From Rhizobium giardinii bv. giardinii H152 (GTDB taxonomy: Bacteria > Pseudomonadota > Alphaproteobacteria > Rhizobiales > Rhizobiaceae): 56,425 nucleotides of DNA. The stretch's first letter is position 1, and each line of letters opens with the position of its first letter. The stretch lies in NCBI RefSeq assembly GCF_000379605.1, contig NZ_KB902686.1, forward strand, positions 8,995 through 65,419, given 5' to 3'. This document shows, in pieces, positions 34,648-42,878 of the stretch. The translations under genes were made by a program, and so were the position numbers. A model generated the notes under the pieces. That model worked only from the letters and a program-made list of their open reading frames with translations, made no database searches and was not told the DNA's origin.

Positions 34648-34955
34648 TGCAAGCCCCTCTCGTGAAATTGGCAAAGTCAGATATCTGAGGATCGTTCCGC
34701 CAAAATTATAGTCGAAGAATGACGCAGCATATCCTACCCATTTCGACTACAGGCGGCATCCTTTCAGGTGAACGAACTTGTGTGAGCGGCGCCGGTTCCC
34801 TTGGGACTACAATGGGTAGGTGAATGGCTCCCCCGGGGGGGCCTGTCATGTCATTCCCGCAGGGAGCCGGCAAACTGTCGAAGCCGCGCGGTAGCATGGG
34901 TCCAACCAATCGGCCGCAACGAAAAACGGCCTTTCCCTTCGCCCCTCACCCTTGC
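34648..34955. other. Intergenic region with 88-bp inverted-repeat element
   Basis: Between the giant gene and the importer operon. The only structure seen is a perfect 10-bp inverted repeat, CCTACCCATT (34733-34742) and AATGGGTAGG (34811-34820), enclosing 68 bp. It could close the base stem of a structured RNA or be the remnant of a small mobile element. No known riboswitch was recognised and no convincing gene lies here. Confidence 0.4.
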
Positions 34956-35000
34956 TTGACACCCCTTCTACCCCTCCATATGGTTTTTAAACCAAATGGT
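34956..35000 (+). promoter_or_regulatory. Promoter and TGGT/ACCA operator of the importer operon
   Basis: TTGACA (34956-34961) and TATGGT (34979-34984) are separated by 17 bp, a good sigma70-type promoter. The -10 element overlaps TGGTTTTTAAACCA (34981-34994), followed by a further TGGT (34997-35000), so TGGT/ACCA half-sites alternate. GntR-family repressors often bind TGGTnnnACCA-like sites; overlap with -10 suggests repression. The start codon follows 18 bp on, after an AAGGGGA site. Confidence 0.65.
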
Positions 35001-35017
35001 AAAAAAGGGGAACGATC

Positions 35018-36004
35018 ATGACCAAAGACATACTGATTTCACGCCGCGGCGTGATCGCATCGGGCATTGCTCTTGGCGTTTCGACGCTGGCGCCGATCGC
35101 CCGCGCCGCTGCGCCGCTCAAGGTCGCCGGCATCCATGCCTCGCCTGTCGAGAATGCCTGGAATTCGTGTCTTCATGCCGCGCTTCAGGCCGCCGCCAAG
35201 GAAGGCGTGATCGAGTATGTGTTCTCCGAAGGAGTCTCGGGCACTGACTATCCCCGTGCCATGCGCGAATATGCAGAGCAGGGTAACAAGCTGATCATTG
35301 GTGAATCCTACGCCGTCGAGAAGGAGGCGCGCCAGGTGGCTGCCGACTACCCCGACACGGCCTTCGTGCTCGGTTCGAGCGGCAACGAGGAAGGCTCGAA
35401 TTTTGGCGTGTTCGGCACCTGGAATCATGACGGCGCCTATCTCGCCGGTATGCTGGCAGGAAAGATGACGAAGTCGAATGTCGTCGGTTCCGTCGGCGCA
35501 ATCCCGATTCCCGAGGTCAACATGCTGATCAACGCCTTCGCGGAGGGCGTGAAAGCCGTCAACCCGAATGCCAAGCACCTCGTCTCCTTCATCGGCACCT
35601 TCTTCGATCCGCCGAAGGCGCGCGAAGCCGGCCTCGCCCAGATTGACGCTGGCGCCGACATCCTGTTCGGCGAGCGTATCGGCACGGCAGACGCTGCCAA
35701 GGAGCGCGGCATCAAGGCGGTCGGCTCGCTGATTGACTACACCCCGCGCTATCCCGACACTGTCTTTGCCAACGCGCTCTGGGGCTTCCGTCCGATCCTC
35801 GACGCCGCGATCGCCGACGTGCAGGCCGGCAAGCCGGTCGGCAAGAACTACACCGCCTCCGGCCTGATGAAGGAAGGTGGCAGCGACATTGTCTACGTCA
35901 AGGGCGTGGCGCCAGCAGACGCGGAAATGGCCATGGAGAAGGTGCGGGCCGACATCAAGTCAGGTGCATTCGAGGTTCCGAGGAACATGGAAGAGCCGAA
36001 GTAA
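35018..36004 (+). CDS. BMP-family ABC transporter substrate-binding protein
   Basis: The 328-residue protein carries an N-terminal export signal with SRRGVIASG and a hydrophobic stretch ending APIARAAAP, compatible with Tat or Sec export. The mature part is of the basic membrane protein/PnrA type: SGTDYPRAMREYAEQGNKLIIGESYAVEKEARQVAADYPDTAFVLG and GAYLAGMLAGKMTKSNVVGSVGAIPIPEVNMLINAFAEGVKAVNP. Such proteins usually bind nucleosides or similar compounds. It is the first gene of a six-gene operon with amidase, ATPase, two permeases and a CodA-like deaminase, which points to a nucleobase or related N-heterocycle as ligand. Confidence 0.92.
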   Translation: MTKDILISRRGVIASGIALGVSTLAPIARAAAPLKVAGIHASPVENAWNSCLHAALQAAAKEGVIEYVFSEGVSGTDYPRAMREYAEQGNKLIIGESYAVEKEARQVAADYPDTAFVLGSSGNEEGSNFGVFGTWNHDGAYLAGMLAGKMTKSNVVGSVGAIPIPEVNMLINAFAEGVKAVNPNAKHLVSFIGTFFDPPKAREAGLAQIDAGADILFGERIGTADAAKERGIKAVGSLIDYTPRYPDTVFANALWGFRPILDAAIADVQAGKPVGKNYTASGLMKEGGSDIVYVKGVAPADAEMAMEKVRADIKSGAFEVPRNMEEPK

Positions 36005-36016
36005 CTCGGCTCCGTC

Positions 36017-37429
36017 ATGACCGGAGACGCCACCACGCTGGCTGAGGCTATCAAGGTCGGACGCCTGACCGCATTCGATGCGATGCAGGCTTCTCTCCAC
36101 GCCGCGCATGACCTTGAGGCGCTCGGTGCGATCGTCTATCTCAATCGGGAGTTGGGCGAAAGCGCCGCGCGCGGCATGGATCGCGAACGCGATAGCGCAA
36201 CCCTTATATTTCAGGAGCGCCCGTTCGCGGGCGTGCCTACGCTCGCCAAGGATCTCGGCGGGCCGTTCGCAGGACTGCCGGTCACTGCCGGCTCACGGCT
36301 GTTCAAGCGCGAGCCATCCAAATCGGATTCAGATCTGGCAAAGCGGTTTCGCCATGCCGGCTTCTGTCCTTTCGGCGTGACAACGAGCCCGGAATTCGGC
36401 CTTTCGTTTGCGAGCGAGCCTGCGATTGGGCCGATTTGCCACAATCCGCTTGATCGGTCGCTGACACCGGGGGGGTCCTCGGGCGGTGCCGCCGCGGCGG
36501 TCGCGGCCGGAATCGTCGCGATCGCGCATGCGACCGATGCCGGCGGCTCGATCCGCGTGCCGGCGGCATGCTGCGGTCTCGTGGGGTTGAAACCGGGACG
36601 CGGCGCCGTCCCGGCAGGGCCCTCTTTCGGCAACCATCTCGGCGGAATCGCAAACGAGTTGGTCGTGGCGCGTTCGGTGCGTGATGCGGCGTCTGCTTTC
36701 GAAGCCCTCGGTGGACAGGCGCGCGGACCTTTCGCGGACAGCGCACCGGTACGCTTCGAGGCGATGGCGCTTCGGGTTGGCGTCCTCACGGACACGGGCG
36801 CCGCGCAGCCCACATCAGCCGAGCGAAGCGCAGCCGTCGAGGCCGCGGCTCTCGGCCTCGAGGCGCAGGGACACACACTCGTTCCGCTCGACTGGATGGA
36901 ATTCGAGGCCATGGTTGCTGCGAGCGGCAGGACGTTTGGCGGCATCGTTGCGGTCAACCTCGCGGCCATGGTGGAGTCGTCGGGCATCGCGATCGAGGGA
37001 GCGGAACCCCTGACGCAGGCGTTTGTGGCGCGTGGCCGCGCGATGTCTGGCACCTCGCTCTGGGACATCCTGAACGAGGGCGTACTCGTGAGCCGCGACC
37101 TTTGGCGGGTCTTCCAACGCGTCGATGTCATCGTGACGCCGATGTTGGCCAGCGCACCCTTGCCAATAGGTTCTTTCCCGACCAATCATGAGGACGCCGA
37201 GCTCCAGCTCGACCGCATGGCCACATTCGCGCCGCTTGCATCTCTCGCCAATATCTCGGGCTTTCCCGCGATCACGCTGCCGTTCGGCGCGGACGCAGGG
37301 GGCCTGCCGCTTCCGGTGCAACTGATGGCCCCGTTCGGTCATGAGCCGCTGCTTCTTGCGCTCGCAGCCCGGCTCGAGTCCGAGGACCGCTGGCAACACA
37401 GATTTCCCGTCGCGGGGCTCGCAGCATGA
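36017..37429 (+). CDS. Amidase (amidase signature family)
   Basis: The 470-residue enzyme has the amidase-signature triad: Lys78 (TLAKDLGG), cis-Ser154 (PGGSSGGAAAAVA) and nucleophile Ser178 (DAGGSIRVPAACCG). Length and motifs fit the family, which hydrolyses amides, carbamates or ureido compounds, sometimes within transamidation complexes. It lies 12 bp after the binding-protein gene and overlaps the ATPase gene by 4 bp. Because a CodA-like deaminase ends the same operon, it probably cleaves an amide or ureide generated from the imported compound; a role in GatCAB is unlikely in this context. Confidence 0.9.
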   Translation: MTGDATTLAEAIKVGRLTAFDAMQASLHAAHDLEALGAIVYLNRELGESAARGMDRERDSATLIFQERPFAGVPTLAKDLGGPFAGLPVTAGSRLFKREPSKSDSDLAKRFRHAGFCPFGVTTSPEFGLSFASEPAIGPICHNPLDRSLTPGGSSGGAAAAVAAGIVAIAHATDAGGSIRVPAACCGLVGLKPGRGAVPAGPSFGNHLGGIANELVVARSVRDAASAFEALGGQARGPFADSAPVRFEAMALRVGVLTDTGAAQPTSAERSAAVEAAALGLEAQGHTLVPLDWMEFEAMVAASGRTFGGIVAVNLAAMVESSGIAIEGAEPLTQAFVARGRAMSGTSLWDILNEGVLVSRDLWRVFQRVDVIVTPMLASAPLPIGSFPTNHEDAELQLDRMATFAPLASLANISGFPAITLPFGADAGGLPLPVQLMAPFGHEPLLLALAARLESEDRWQHRFPVAGLAA

Positions 37430-38952
37430 CAACACCAGTCCTCGACATTATCGGCGTCAGCAAGCGCTTTGGCGACACCCTCGCAAACGACGGAATTTCC
37501 ATGTCGCTCGGCAAGGGCGAGATCGTGGCGTTGCTTGGCGAGAATGGCGCCGGCAAGACGACACTGATGAGCATTCTCTTCGGCCACTATGTGCCAGACG
37601 ACGGCCAAATCCGGATCGATGGCGAAGAACTGCCTCCCGGCAAACCACGCGCCGCCATCGGCGCCGGGGTCGGCATGGTGCACCAGCACTTCTCCCTGGC
37701 GTCCAATCTCACGGTGCTTGAGAATGTTATGACCGGGACCGAGCAGCTATGGAAGCTGTGGTCGGCAACCCAGCAGGCGCGCAGGAAGCTTGTAAGGATC
37801 GCTGAGCGTTTCGGACTCAAGGTCGATCCTGATGCCCGGCTCGGCGACCTCTCCGTTGGCGAGCAGCAGCGGGTGGAAATATTGAAGGCGCTCTACAATG
37901 ACGCCCGTATCCTGATCCTCGACGAGCCCACCGCGGTGCTGACCAATATCGAGGCAGAGCGGCTGTTTGCGACGCTCAAGGACATGGCGCGACAGGGCCT
38001 GTCACTGATCTTCATCTCACACAAGCTCGATGAAGTGATGGCGACCGCCCACCGTATCGTCGTACTGCGCGGTGGAAAGGTGGTGGCCGAGCGCAAGGCG
38101 TCGGAAAGCAACAAGGCCGAGCTCGCAGAACTTATGGTGGGTCGCCGCGTAATGCGGCCGGTGCGCGAACCCTCAACGCCGGGCGCCGTGGTGTTGGAAG
38201 TGCGTGACCTCGGCGTTCGGATCGGTGGCGTCGAGCGGCTGAAGGATATCGGCTTCGCGCTGCGCGAGGGGGAGGTGCTGGGCATCATCGGCGTGTCCGG
38301 CAATGGCCAGGTGCCGCTCGCCCGCGTGCTTTCGGGCACGCTCGCGCGCACCTCCGGCGAACTTCTGCTCTATGGCGAGGCAGTGGGGCATCTCAGTGTC
38401 GGCGATGTTGTCGACGCCGGTATCGGTCGCGTCCCCGAAGACCGCAATGGCGAAGGCGTGATCGGGGAAATGTCGATCTGGGAGAATGCAGTGCTGGAAA
38501 GGCTGCCGGCCTACTCCCACAACGGTCTCGTCGATCGCAAGGCCGGGATGGCCTTCGCCAGGTCCATCATCGATGCCTTCGACGTGCGCGGCGGGACGCC
38601 CGCGAGCCGCACGCGGCTTCTTTCGGGCGGCAACATGCAGAAACTTATCCTCGGCCGCAACCTGTCGCACAGACCGCGCATCCTAATCGCTGCGCAACCT
38701 GCACGCGGGCTCGACGAGGGCGCAGTCGCGGCCGTCCACACCCGGATTCTCGAGGCCCGGAAGGCGGGTACAGCAGTGCTGTTGATCTCCGAGGACCTCG
38801 ACGAGGTTATCTCCCTGGCCGACCGGATCCAAGCGATCGTTGGTGGGAGGCTCTCGCCGCCCCTCGACGCTGGAAGGGTCGATGCCCGGCGGCTTGGACT
38901 TATGATGTCCGGCGACTGGAGCCACGTGGCGGAGGCCGCCCATGCGCCTTGA
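37426..38952 (+). CDS. ABC transporter ATP-binding protein with two nucleotide-binding domains
   Basis: The 508-residue protein is the double ATPase of BMP-type (CUT2-like) importers. The first domain has Walker A GENGAGKTT, the signature SVGEQQRVEIL and Walker B ILILDEPTAVL. The second is degenerate as usual: GVSGNGQVPLARVLSG lacks the Walker A Lys, the signature is LSGGNMQKLILGRNL, and IAAQPARGLDEGA replaces Walker B Asp-Glu. It energises uptake through the two permeases encoded next, with which it overlaps by 11 bp. Confidence 0.93.
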   Translation: MTTPVLDIIGVSKRFGDTLANDGISMSLGKGEIVALLGENGAGKTTLMSILFGHYVPDDGQIRIDGEELPPGKPRAAIGAGVGMVHQHFSLASNLTVLENVMTGTEQLWKLWSATQQARRKLVRIAERFGLKVDPDARLGDLSVGEQQRVEILKALYNDARILILDEPTAVLTNIEAERLFATLKDMARQGLSLIFISHKLDEVMATAHRIVVLRGGKVVAERKASESNKAELAELMVGRRVMRPVREPSTPGAVVLEVRDLGVRIGGVERLKDIGFALREGEVLGIIGVSGNGQVPLARVLSGTLARTSGELLLYGEAVGHLSVGDVVDAGIGRVPEDRNGEGVIGEMSIWENAVLERLPAYSHNGLVDRKAGMAFARSIIDAFDVRGGTPASRTRLLSGGNMQKLILGRNLSHRPRILIAAQPARGLDEGAVAAVHTRILEARKAGTAVLLISEDLDEVISLADRIQAIVGGRLSPPLDAGRVDARRLGLMMSGDWSHVAEAAHAP

Positions 38953-39991
38953 ACGTCGCGAACACCGTCCGCTGCTGCTGCTGATCGGTGCACCGATCGC
39001 AGCGATCGTCGCAGCACTCGCCCTCTCGGGCATCCTGATCGCCATTGCAGGCGCACCGGTGTTTGATGCCTACAGGCGGATCCTGATCGGCGCCTTCGGC
39101 TCGCGGCTTTCGGCGACCGAGACGTTGACCCGAGCCACACCGTTGATCCTGACAGGACTGGCGGCCGCCGTCGCCTTCCGTGCCCGGCTCTGGAATATCG
39201 GTGCCGAGGGACAGTTCTATCTCGGTGCGATCGCTGTCGCCGCGTTCGGTTCCAAGCTGCTGGCGGATCTGCCAGGCCCGATCCTGATCCCGCTGCTGCT
39301 GGTCATCGGCGCGATCGCGGGAATGGCGCTGATCCTCGTGCCGCTCTGGCTGAGATTGCGCTTCTCGGTCGATGAGGTCGTGACCAGTCTGCTCATGAAC
39401 TTCATCGCCGTTCTCTTCGTCTCGATGCTCATCGATGGCGTGCTTAAGGATCCCCTCGCCTTTGGCTGGCCACAGTCCCAGCCGGTGGCCGACCATGCAA
39501 CGCTTCCGAAGCTCATCGCGCGGTCGCGGCTTCATATCGGCCTTGCGATTGCAATCGTTTTGGCTGTCGTGGTTTACCTCGTCCAGTCACGTACCGTGTT
39601 CGGCCTGCAGTCGCGCGCGGCGGGGCTCAATCCGCAAGGGGCCCTCTTCATGGGCGTGCCGCTCGGGCGCACGCTTGTCAAAGTTGCCTGTCTCTCCGGT
39701 GGGCTTGCGGGCCTGGCCGGCGCGATTGAAGTTATGGGGATCAAGGGTTATGTCACAACCGACCTGTCCCCGGGCTACGGCTATGCCGGCATCGTCGTCG
39801 CCATGCTCGCCAATCTCAATCCGATCGGCGTCGTCTTGGCAGCCCTGTTCACCGCCATCATGTTCGTGGGGGCCGATGGCATGAGCCGCAGCCTTGGAAT
39901 CCCGACCTACATCGCCGATGTCACCGTGGCGCTAGCGCTGCTCACCATGCTGGTCGCCCTCTTCTTCACCCAGTTTAGGATCCGCCGATGA
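38942..39991 (+). CDS. ABC transporter permease (BMP/nucleoside type), subunit 1
   Basis: The 349-residue protein has about eight to ten hydrophobic segments and the family motif FRARLWNIGAEGQFYLGAIAVAAFG with later VDEVVTSLLMNFIAVLFV and AGAIEVMGIKGYVTTDLSPGYGYAGIVVAMLANLNPIGVVLAALF. This is the larger permease of YufP/BmpB-type importers. It overlaps the ATPase gene by 11 bp and the next permease by 4 bp. Confidence 0.92.
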   Translation: MRLERREHRPLLLLIGAPIAAIVAALALSGILIAIAGAPVFDAYRRILIGAFGSRLSATETLTRATPLILTGLAAAVAFRARLWNIGAEGQFYLGAIAVAAFGSKLLADLPGPILIPLLLVIGAIAGMALILVPLWLRLRFSVDEVVTSLLMNFIAVLFVSMLIDGVLKDPLAFGWPQSQPVADHATLPKLIARSRLHIGLAIAIVLAVVVYLVQSRTVFGLQSRAAGLNPQGALFMGVPLGRTLVKVACLSGGLAGLAGAIEVMGIKGYVTTDLSPGYGYAGIVVAMLANLNPIGVVLAALFTAIMFVGADGMSRSLGIPTYIADVTVALALLTMLVALFFTQFRIRR

Positions 39992-40929
39992 GCGTCGTTT
40001 TCGACATACTGGCCTCGGCGGGTCTCTGGGCAGCGATCCTGCGCATTGCCACACCGCTGATCTTCGGGACGCTCGGCGCGCTGCTCTGCGAGCGGGCAGG
40101 CGTCCTCAATCTCGGCATCGAAGGTATCATGACCTTCGGCGCGATGATCGGCTGGCTTGCCGTGTTCCACGGTGCGGATCTGTGGACAGGCGTGCTGGTC
40201 GCCGCGATCTCTGGTGCCCTTTTCGGCGTTCTGCATTCGCTGCTGACGGTTACACTCGGGCTCTCGCAACACGTCTCGGGGTTGGGCGTGACGCTCTTCG
40301 CCTCGAGCTTCAGCTACTACGTCTTCCGGCTGGTTGTCCCCGTGGCGGGCACACCGCCAACGGTCATGCCGTTCCAGCCGATCGACATTCCGGCGCTTTC
40401 GTCGCTTCCCTTCATCGGCCCGGCTTTTTTCACCCAGACGGCTCCGACCTATCTCGCCATCGTCGTCGCGCTGATCATGGCCTATATCATCTTCCGCACG
40501 CCTGTCGGGCTTGCAATCCGGATGACGGGGGAGAACCCGCATGCCGCCGAAGCTCAAGGGGTGAACCCGATGAAGGTGCGCTACGGCGCGGTGATCGTCG
40601 GCAGTGCGCTGATGGCTGTCGGCGGCGCTTTCCTCACGCTTTCGGCGTTCAACTCCTTCTTCCCGACCATGGTACAGGGACGCGGCTGGATCTGCATCGC
40701 GCTCGTGGTGTTCGCCTCCTGGCGACCGGGGCGGGCACTGTTCGGTGCGCTGCTCTTCGCCTTTTTCGATGCCTTCCAGCTCAGGCTGCAGACAGTCGTC
40801 GAAGGCGTGCCTTACCAGATCTTCCTGATGACGCCTTACATCCTCTCCATCTTCGCACTCGCCCTCATGGCGCGACGAGCCCGCGTACCGCAGGCGCTGA
40901 TGCAGCCCTACCGCCGCGGCGAACGATAA
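39988..40929 (+). CDS. ABC transporter permease (BMP/nucleoside type), subunit 2
   Basis: The 313-residue protein is the smaller partner permease: ATPLIFGTLGALLCERAGVLNLGIEGIMTFGAMIGWLAVF is the diagnostic block, and IRMTGENPHAAEAQGVNPMKVRYGAVIVG is the cytoplasmic coupling loop. Several further hydrophobic segments follow. It pairs with the permease encoded just upstream (4-bp overlap) to form the channel. The deaminase gene starts 16 bp downstream. Confidence 0.92.
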   Translation: MSVVFDILASAGLWAAILRIATPLIFGTLGALLCERAGVLNLGIEGIMTFGAMIGWLAVFHGADLWTGVLVAAISGALFGVLHSLLTVTLGLSQHVSGLGVTLFASSFSYYVFRLVVPVAGTPPTVMPFQPIDIPALSSLPFIGPAFFTQTAPTYLAIVVALIMAYIIFRTPVGLAIRMTGENPHAAEAQGVNPMKVRYGAVIVGSALMAVGGAFLTLSAFNSFFPTMVQGRGWICIALVVFASWRPGRALFGALLFAFFDAFQLRLQTVVEGVPYQIFLMTPYILSIFALALMARRARVPQALMQPYRRGER

Positions 40930-40945
40930 TTTGAAAGGTCCTGAC

Positions 40946-42238
40946 ATGTTTGATCTCATTGTCCGAAACGCGAACCTTCCCGATGGGCGTAGCGGCATCG
41001 ACATCGCAATCACCCGAGGCAAGATCGCCGCAATCGAGAAGGGGATCGCGGCCAGTGCCGGCGAGGAGATAGATGCGACCGACCGACTGGTGAGCCCGCC
41101 TTTCATCGACCCGCATTTCCACATGGATGCAACGCTGTCGCTCGGCATTCCCCGCATGAACGTGTCCGGCACGTTGCTCGAAGGCATCGCGCTTTGGGGT
41201 GAGCTCCGACCGATCGTCACCAAGGAGGAACTGGTCGAGCGGGCGCTACGCTATTGCGACCTCGCAGTTACGCAGGGCCTGCTCTTCATCCGCAGCCATG
41301 TCGATACGTCCGATCCCAGGCTCGTCACGGTCGAAGCGCTGCTGGAAGTTAAAGATCGCGTCAAGCCTTATATCGAGCTGCAGCTCGTGGCCTTTCCACA
41401 GGACGGCTATTATCGCGCGAAGGACGGTGTCGCCGCGCTCAACCGCGCACTCGACATGGGCGTCGACATTGTCGGCGGCATTCCGCATTTCGAGCGCACC
41501 ATGGAGGATGGCCGGCTATCGGTGGAGGCGCTCTGCCGGATAGCCGCCGACCGAGGCCTGCCCGTCGACATGCATTGCGACGAGACCGACGATCCGATGT
41601 CGCGCCATATCGAGACGCTGGCCGCCGAGACAATCCGCCACGGCCTGCAGGGTCGCGTCGCCGGCTCGCACCTCACGTCCATGCATTCCATGGACAACTA
41701 CTACGTCTCGAAGCTCATCCCGCTGATGGCGGAGGCCCAAATCAACGTAATTCCCAATCCGCTGATCAACATCATGCTGCAGGGCCGGCACGACACCTAT
41801 CCCAAGCGCCGGGGCATGACCCGTGTACGCGAGATGATGGCAGCCGGGCTCAATGTTTCTTTCGGGCATGATTGCGTGATGGATCCGTGGTATTCGATGG
41901 GGTCGGGCGACATGCTTGAGGTCGGACACATGGCGATCCATGTCGCCCAGATGGCAGGCATTGAAGACAAGAGACAGATCTTCGACGCACTCACGGTCAA
42001 TTCTGCAAAAGCGCTCGGCCTCCAGGGCTATGGTTTGGAGAAAGGCTGCAAGGCCGACATCATTATCCTTCAGGCCGCCGATGCGATGGAGGCGCTCCGG
42101 CTGAAGCCGAACCGGCTTGCGGTCATCAAGGGCGGCAAGGTGATCGCCCGCACGGCGCCCCGGATAGGCGAACTCTTTCTCGACGGCCGCCCGAAGAGCA
42201 TCGACGGCGGCCGAGACTACGTGCCGAAGATCCGATGA
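40946..42238 (+). CDS. codA: Cytosine deaminase-like amidohydrolase
   Basis: The 430-residue protein matches CodA over its length. His57 and His59 (FIDPHFHMD) start the metal site; HCDETDDP gives the third His and Glu-type residues; GSHLTSMHS the next His; and FGHDCVMDPWYSMG the catalytic Asp. NPLINIMLQGRHDTYPKRRG is particularly close to cytosine deaminase. The ATG at 40946 is preferred to TTG 40931 because GAAAGG lies 7 nt upstream. Related enzymes deaminate cytosine, creatinine, isoguanine or N-substituted triazines, so the substrate is not fixed. With the importer and amidase it forms a nitrogen-scavenging route. Confidence 0.85.
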   Translation: MFDLIVRNANLPDGRSGIDIAITRGKIAAIEKGIAASAGEEIDATDRLVSPPFIDPHFHMDATLSLGIPRMNVSGTLLEGIALWGELRPIVTKEELVERALRYCDLAVTQGLLFIRSHVDTSDPRLVTVEALLEVKDRVKPYIELQLVAFPQDGYYRAKDGVAALNRALDMGVDIVGGIPHFERTMEDGRLSVEALCRIAADRGLPVDMHCDETDDPMSRHIETLAAETIRHGLQGRVAGSHLTSMHSMDNYYVSKLIPLMAEAQINVIPNPLINIMLQGRHDTYPKRRGMTRVREMMAAGLNVSFGHDCVMDPWYSMGSGDMLEVGHMAIHVAQMAGIEDKRQIFDALTVNSAKALGLQGYGLEKGCKADIIILQAADAMEALRLKPNRLAVIKGGKVIARTAPRIGELFLDGRPKSIDGGRDYVPKIR

Positions 42239-42388
42239 GACCGATGCCCGGGCGGCGGGGCTGGCGTGTTGACAATCTGATGCCAGCGCCGCGGCCGCGG
42301 CCATAGGGTACGATCCTCTGCGCGCTGCGCAGGGGCGTGCATCACCTAGGTCGCCGGTCACCTCGCCCAACAAATCTCCGAAAATCAA

Positions 42389-42543
42389 AAAGCCTGCCGC
42401 GGGAGGAGGTGCGGCAGGCTTTCCGAAAAGAACCGAACAGCGACTTGGGAGGAGGAGTGCCGCCGTTCCGACAGACGTCCCTTCGGGAGGAGGAGTGGGC
42501 CGTCTGAACCCCGAAGCTTTGCGGGAGGAGGTGCATCGCTTCG
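42389..42543 (-). ncRNA. Cuckoo/CcsR-type small RNA array: four CCUCCUCCC hairpins
   Basis: On the minus strand, downstream of a DUF1127 gene, four hairpins each show CCUCCUCCC in the loop. In order of transcription they are 42543-42512 (stem CGAAGC/GCTTCG, motif 42531-42523), 42506-42472 (stem CAGACG/CGTCTG, motif 42493-42485), 42468-42435 (stem GAAC, GCG, motif 42455-42447) and 42422-42389 (12-bp stem, motif 42409-42401). The last is followed by TTTTGATTTT and doubles as terminator. In Rhodobacter four CcsR RNAs with the same motif lie downstream of a DUF1127 gene and act in stress adaptation; the arrangement here is the same. Processing into single RNAs is expected but not shown. Confidence 0.85.
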
Positions 42544-42551
42544 ATGGCTTG

Positions 42552-42599
42552 ATCATACACCGACCCTGCAGTGTACCAATGTCTTCTGCTGCACTGCAG
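42552..42599 (-). promoter_or_regulatory. Candidate promoter and operator of the small RNA array
   Basis: On the minus strand TTGGTA (42579-42574) and TATGAT (42557-42552) are 16 bp apart; transcription would begin near 42545, just before the first hairpin. An 8-bp inverted repeat, CTGCAGTG (42566-42573) and CACTGCAG (42592-42599), straddles the -35 element and could be a regulator site. Confidence 0.5.
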
Positions 42600-42674
42600 C
42601 TATGCACAAACTGCATGTCGGAAAGGGCCCAGATGAAACCGCCGATCTGATCGGCCCAAGGCAAAGTTCGACGC

Positions 42675-42701
42675 AAAAACGCCCGCGTCATTAGCGGGCG
42701 T
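42675..42701 (-). terminator. Terminator after the DUF1127 gene
   Basis: ACGCCCGC and GCGGGCGT (42679-42701) form an 8-bp GC stem with a 7-nt loop, followed on the minus strand by a run of Ts. It lies 30 bp after the DUF1127 stop, so only read-through or a separate promoter can feed the small RNA array. Confidence 0.8.
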
Positions 42702-42731
42702 CGAGCAGTCTTCGGATCAAATACTGTGCGG

Positions 42732-42878
42732 TTAGCGCGCGACCGATGCGCGCGCCACGCTGCGGATATCGGCGCGGTCGATGCCGAGGTCCTGCAGTTC
42801 ACGGCTGGACATGCGGCTGAGTTCGGTGACTGTCTGACGGAACTTGCGCCAATTGTTGAAGGAGCGTGCTACGTTCAT
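42732..42878 (-). CDS. DUF1127 small protein (YjiS-like)
   Basis: This 48-residue Arg-rich protein reads MNVARSFNNWRKFRQTVTEL and continues with LSRMSSRELQDLGIDRADIR, the diagnostic DUF1127 block. The ATG at 42878 has an AGGGGA site 6 nt upstream; an open frame to 42998 is not used. Small DUF1127 proteins of Alphaproteobacteria are stress-induced and several bind RNA; CcaF1 of Rhodobacter is encoded just upstream of CcsR RNAs and influences their maturation and RNA turnover. The same order here suggests a functional pair. Upstream on the minus strand CCATCTA (42960-42954) resembles a heat-shock sigma (RpoH) -10 element, but the -35 match is poor. Confidence 0.9.
   Translation of the reverse strand: MNVARSFNNWRKFRQTVTELSRMSSRELQDLGIDRADIRSVARASVAR

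Noticed and set aside
34733..34820. Riboswitch (purine, TPP, guanidine or glycine) in front of the importer operon
   Set aside because: The base-stem-like inverted repeat is there, but none of the conserved core sequences of these classes could be found.
42259..42286. GCTGGC/GCCAGC hairpin as terminator of the importer operon
   Set aside because: Only 6 bp of stem, a 16-nt loop and no T tract.
42401..42531. GGGAGGAGG repeats read as plus-strand ribosome binding sites for tiny genes
   Set aside because: No start codon with a reasonable frame follows them; on the minus strand each lies in a hairpin loop, which explains them better.
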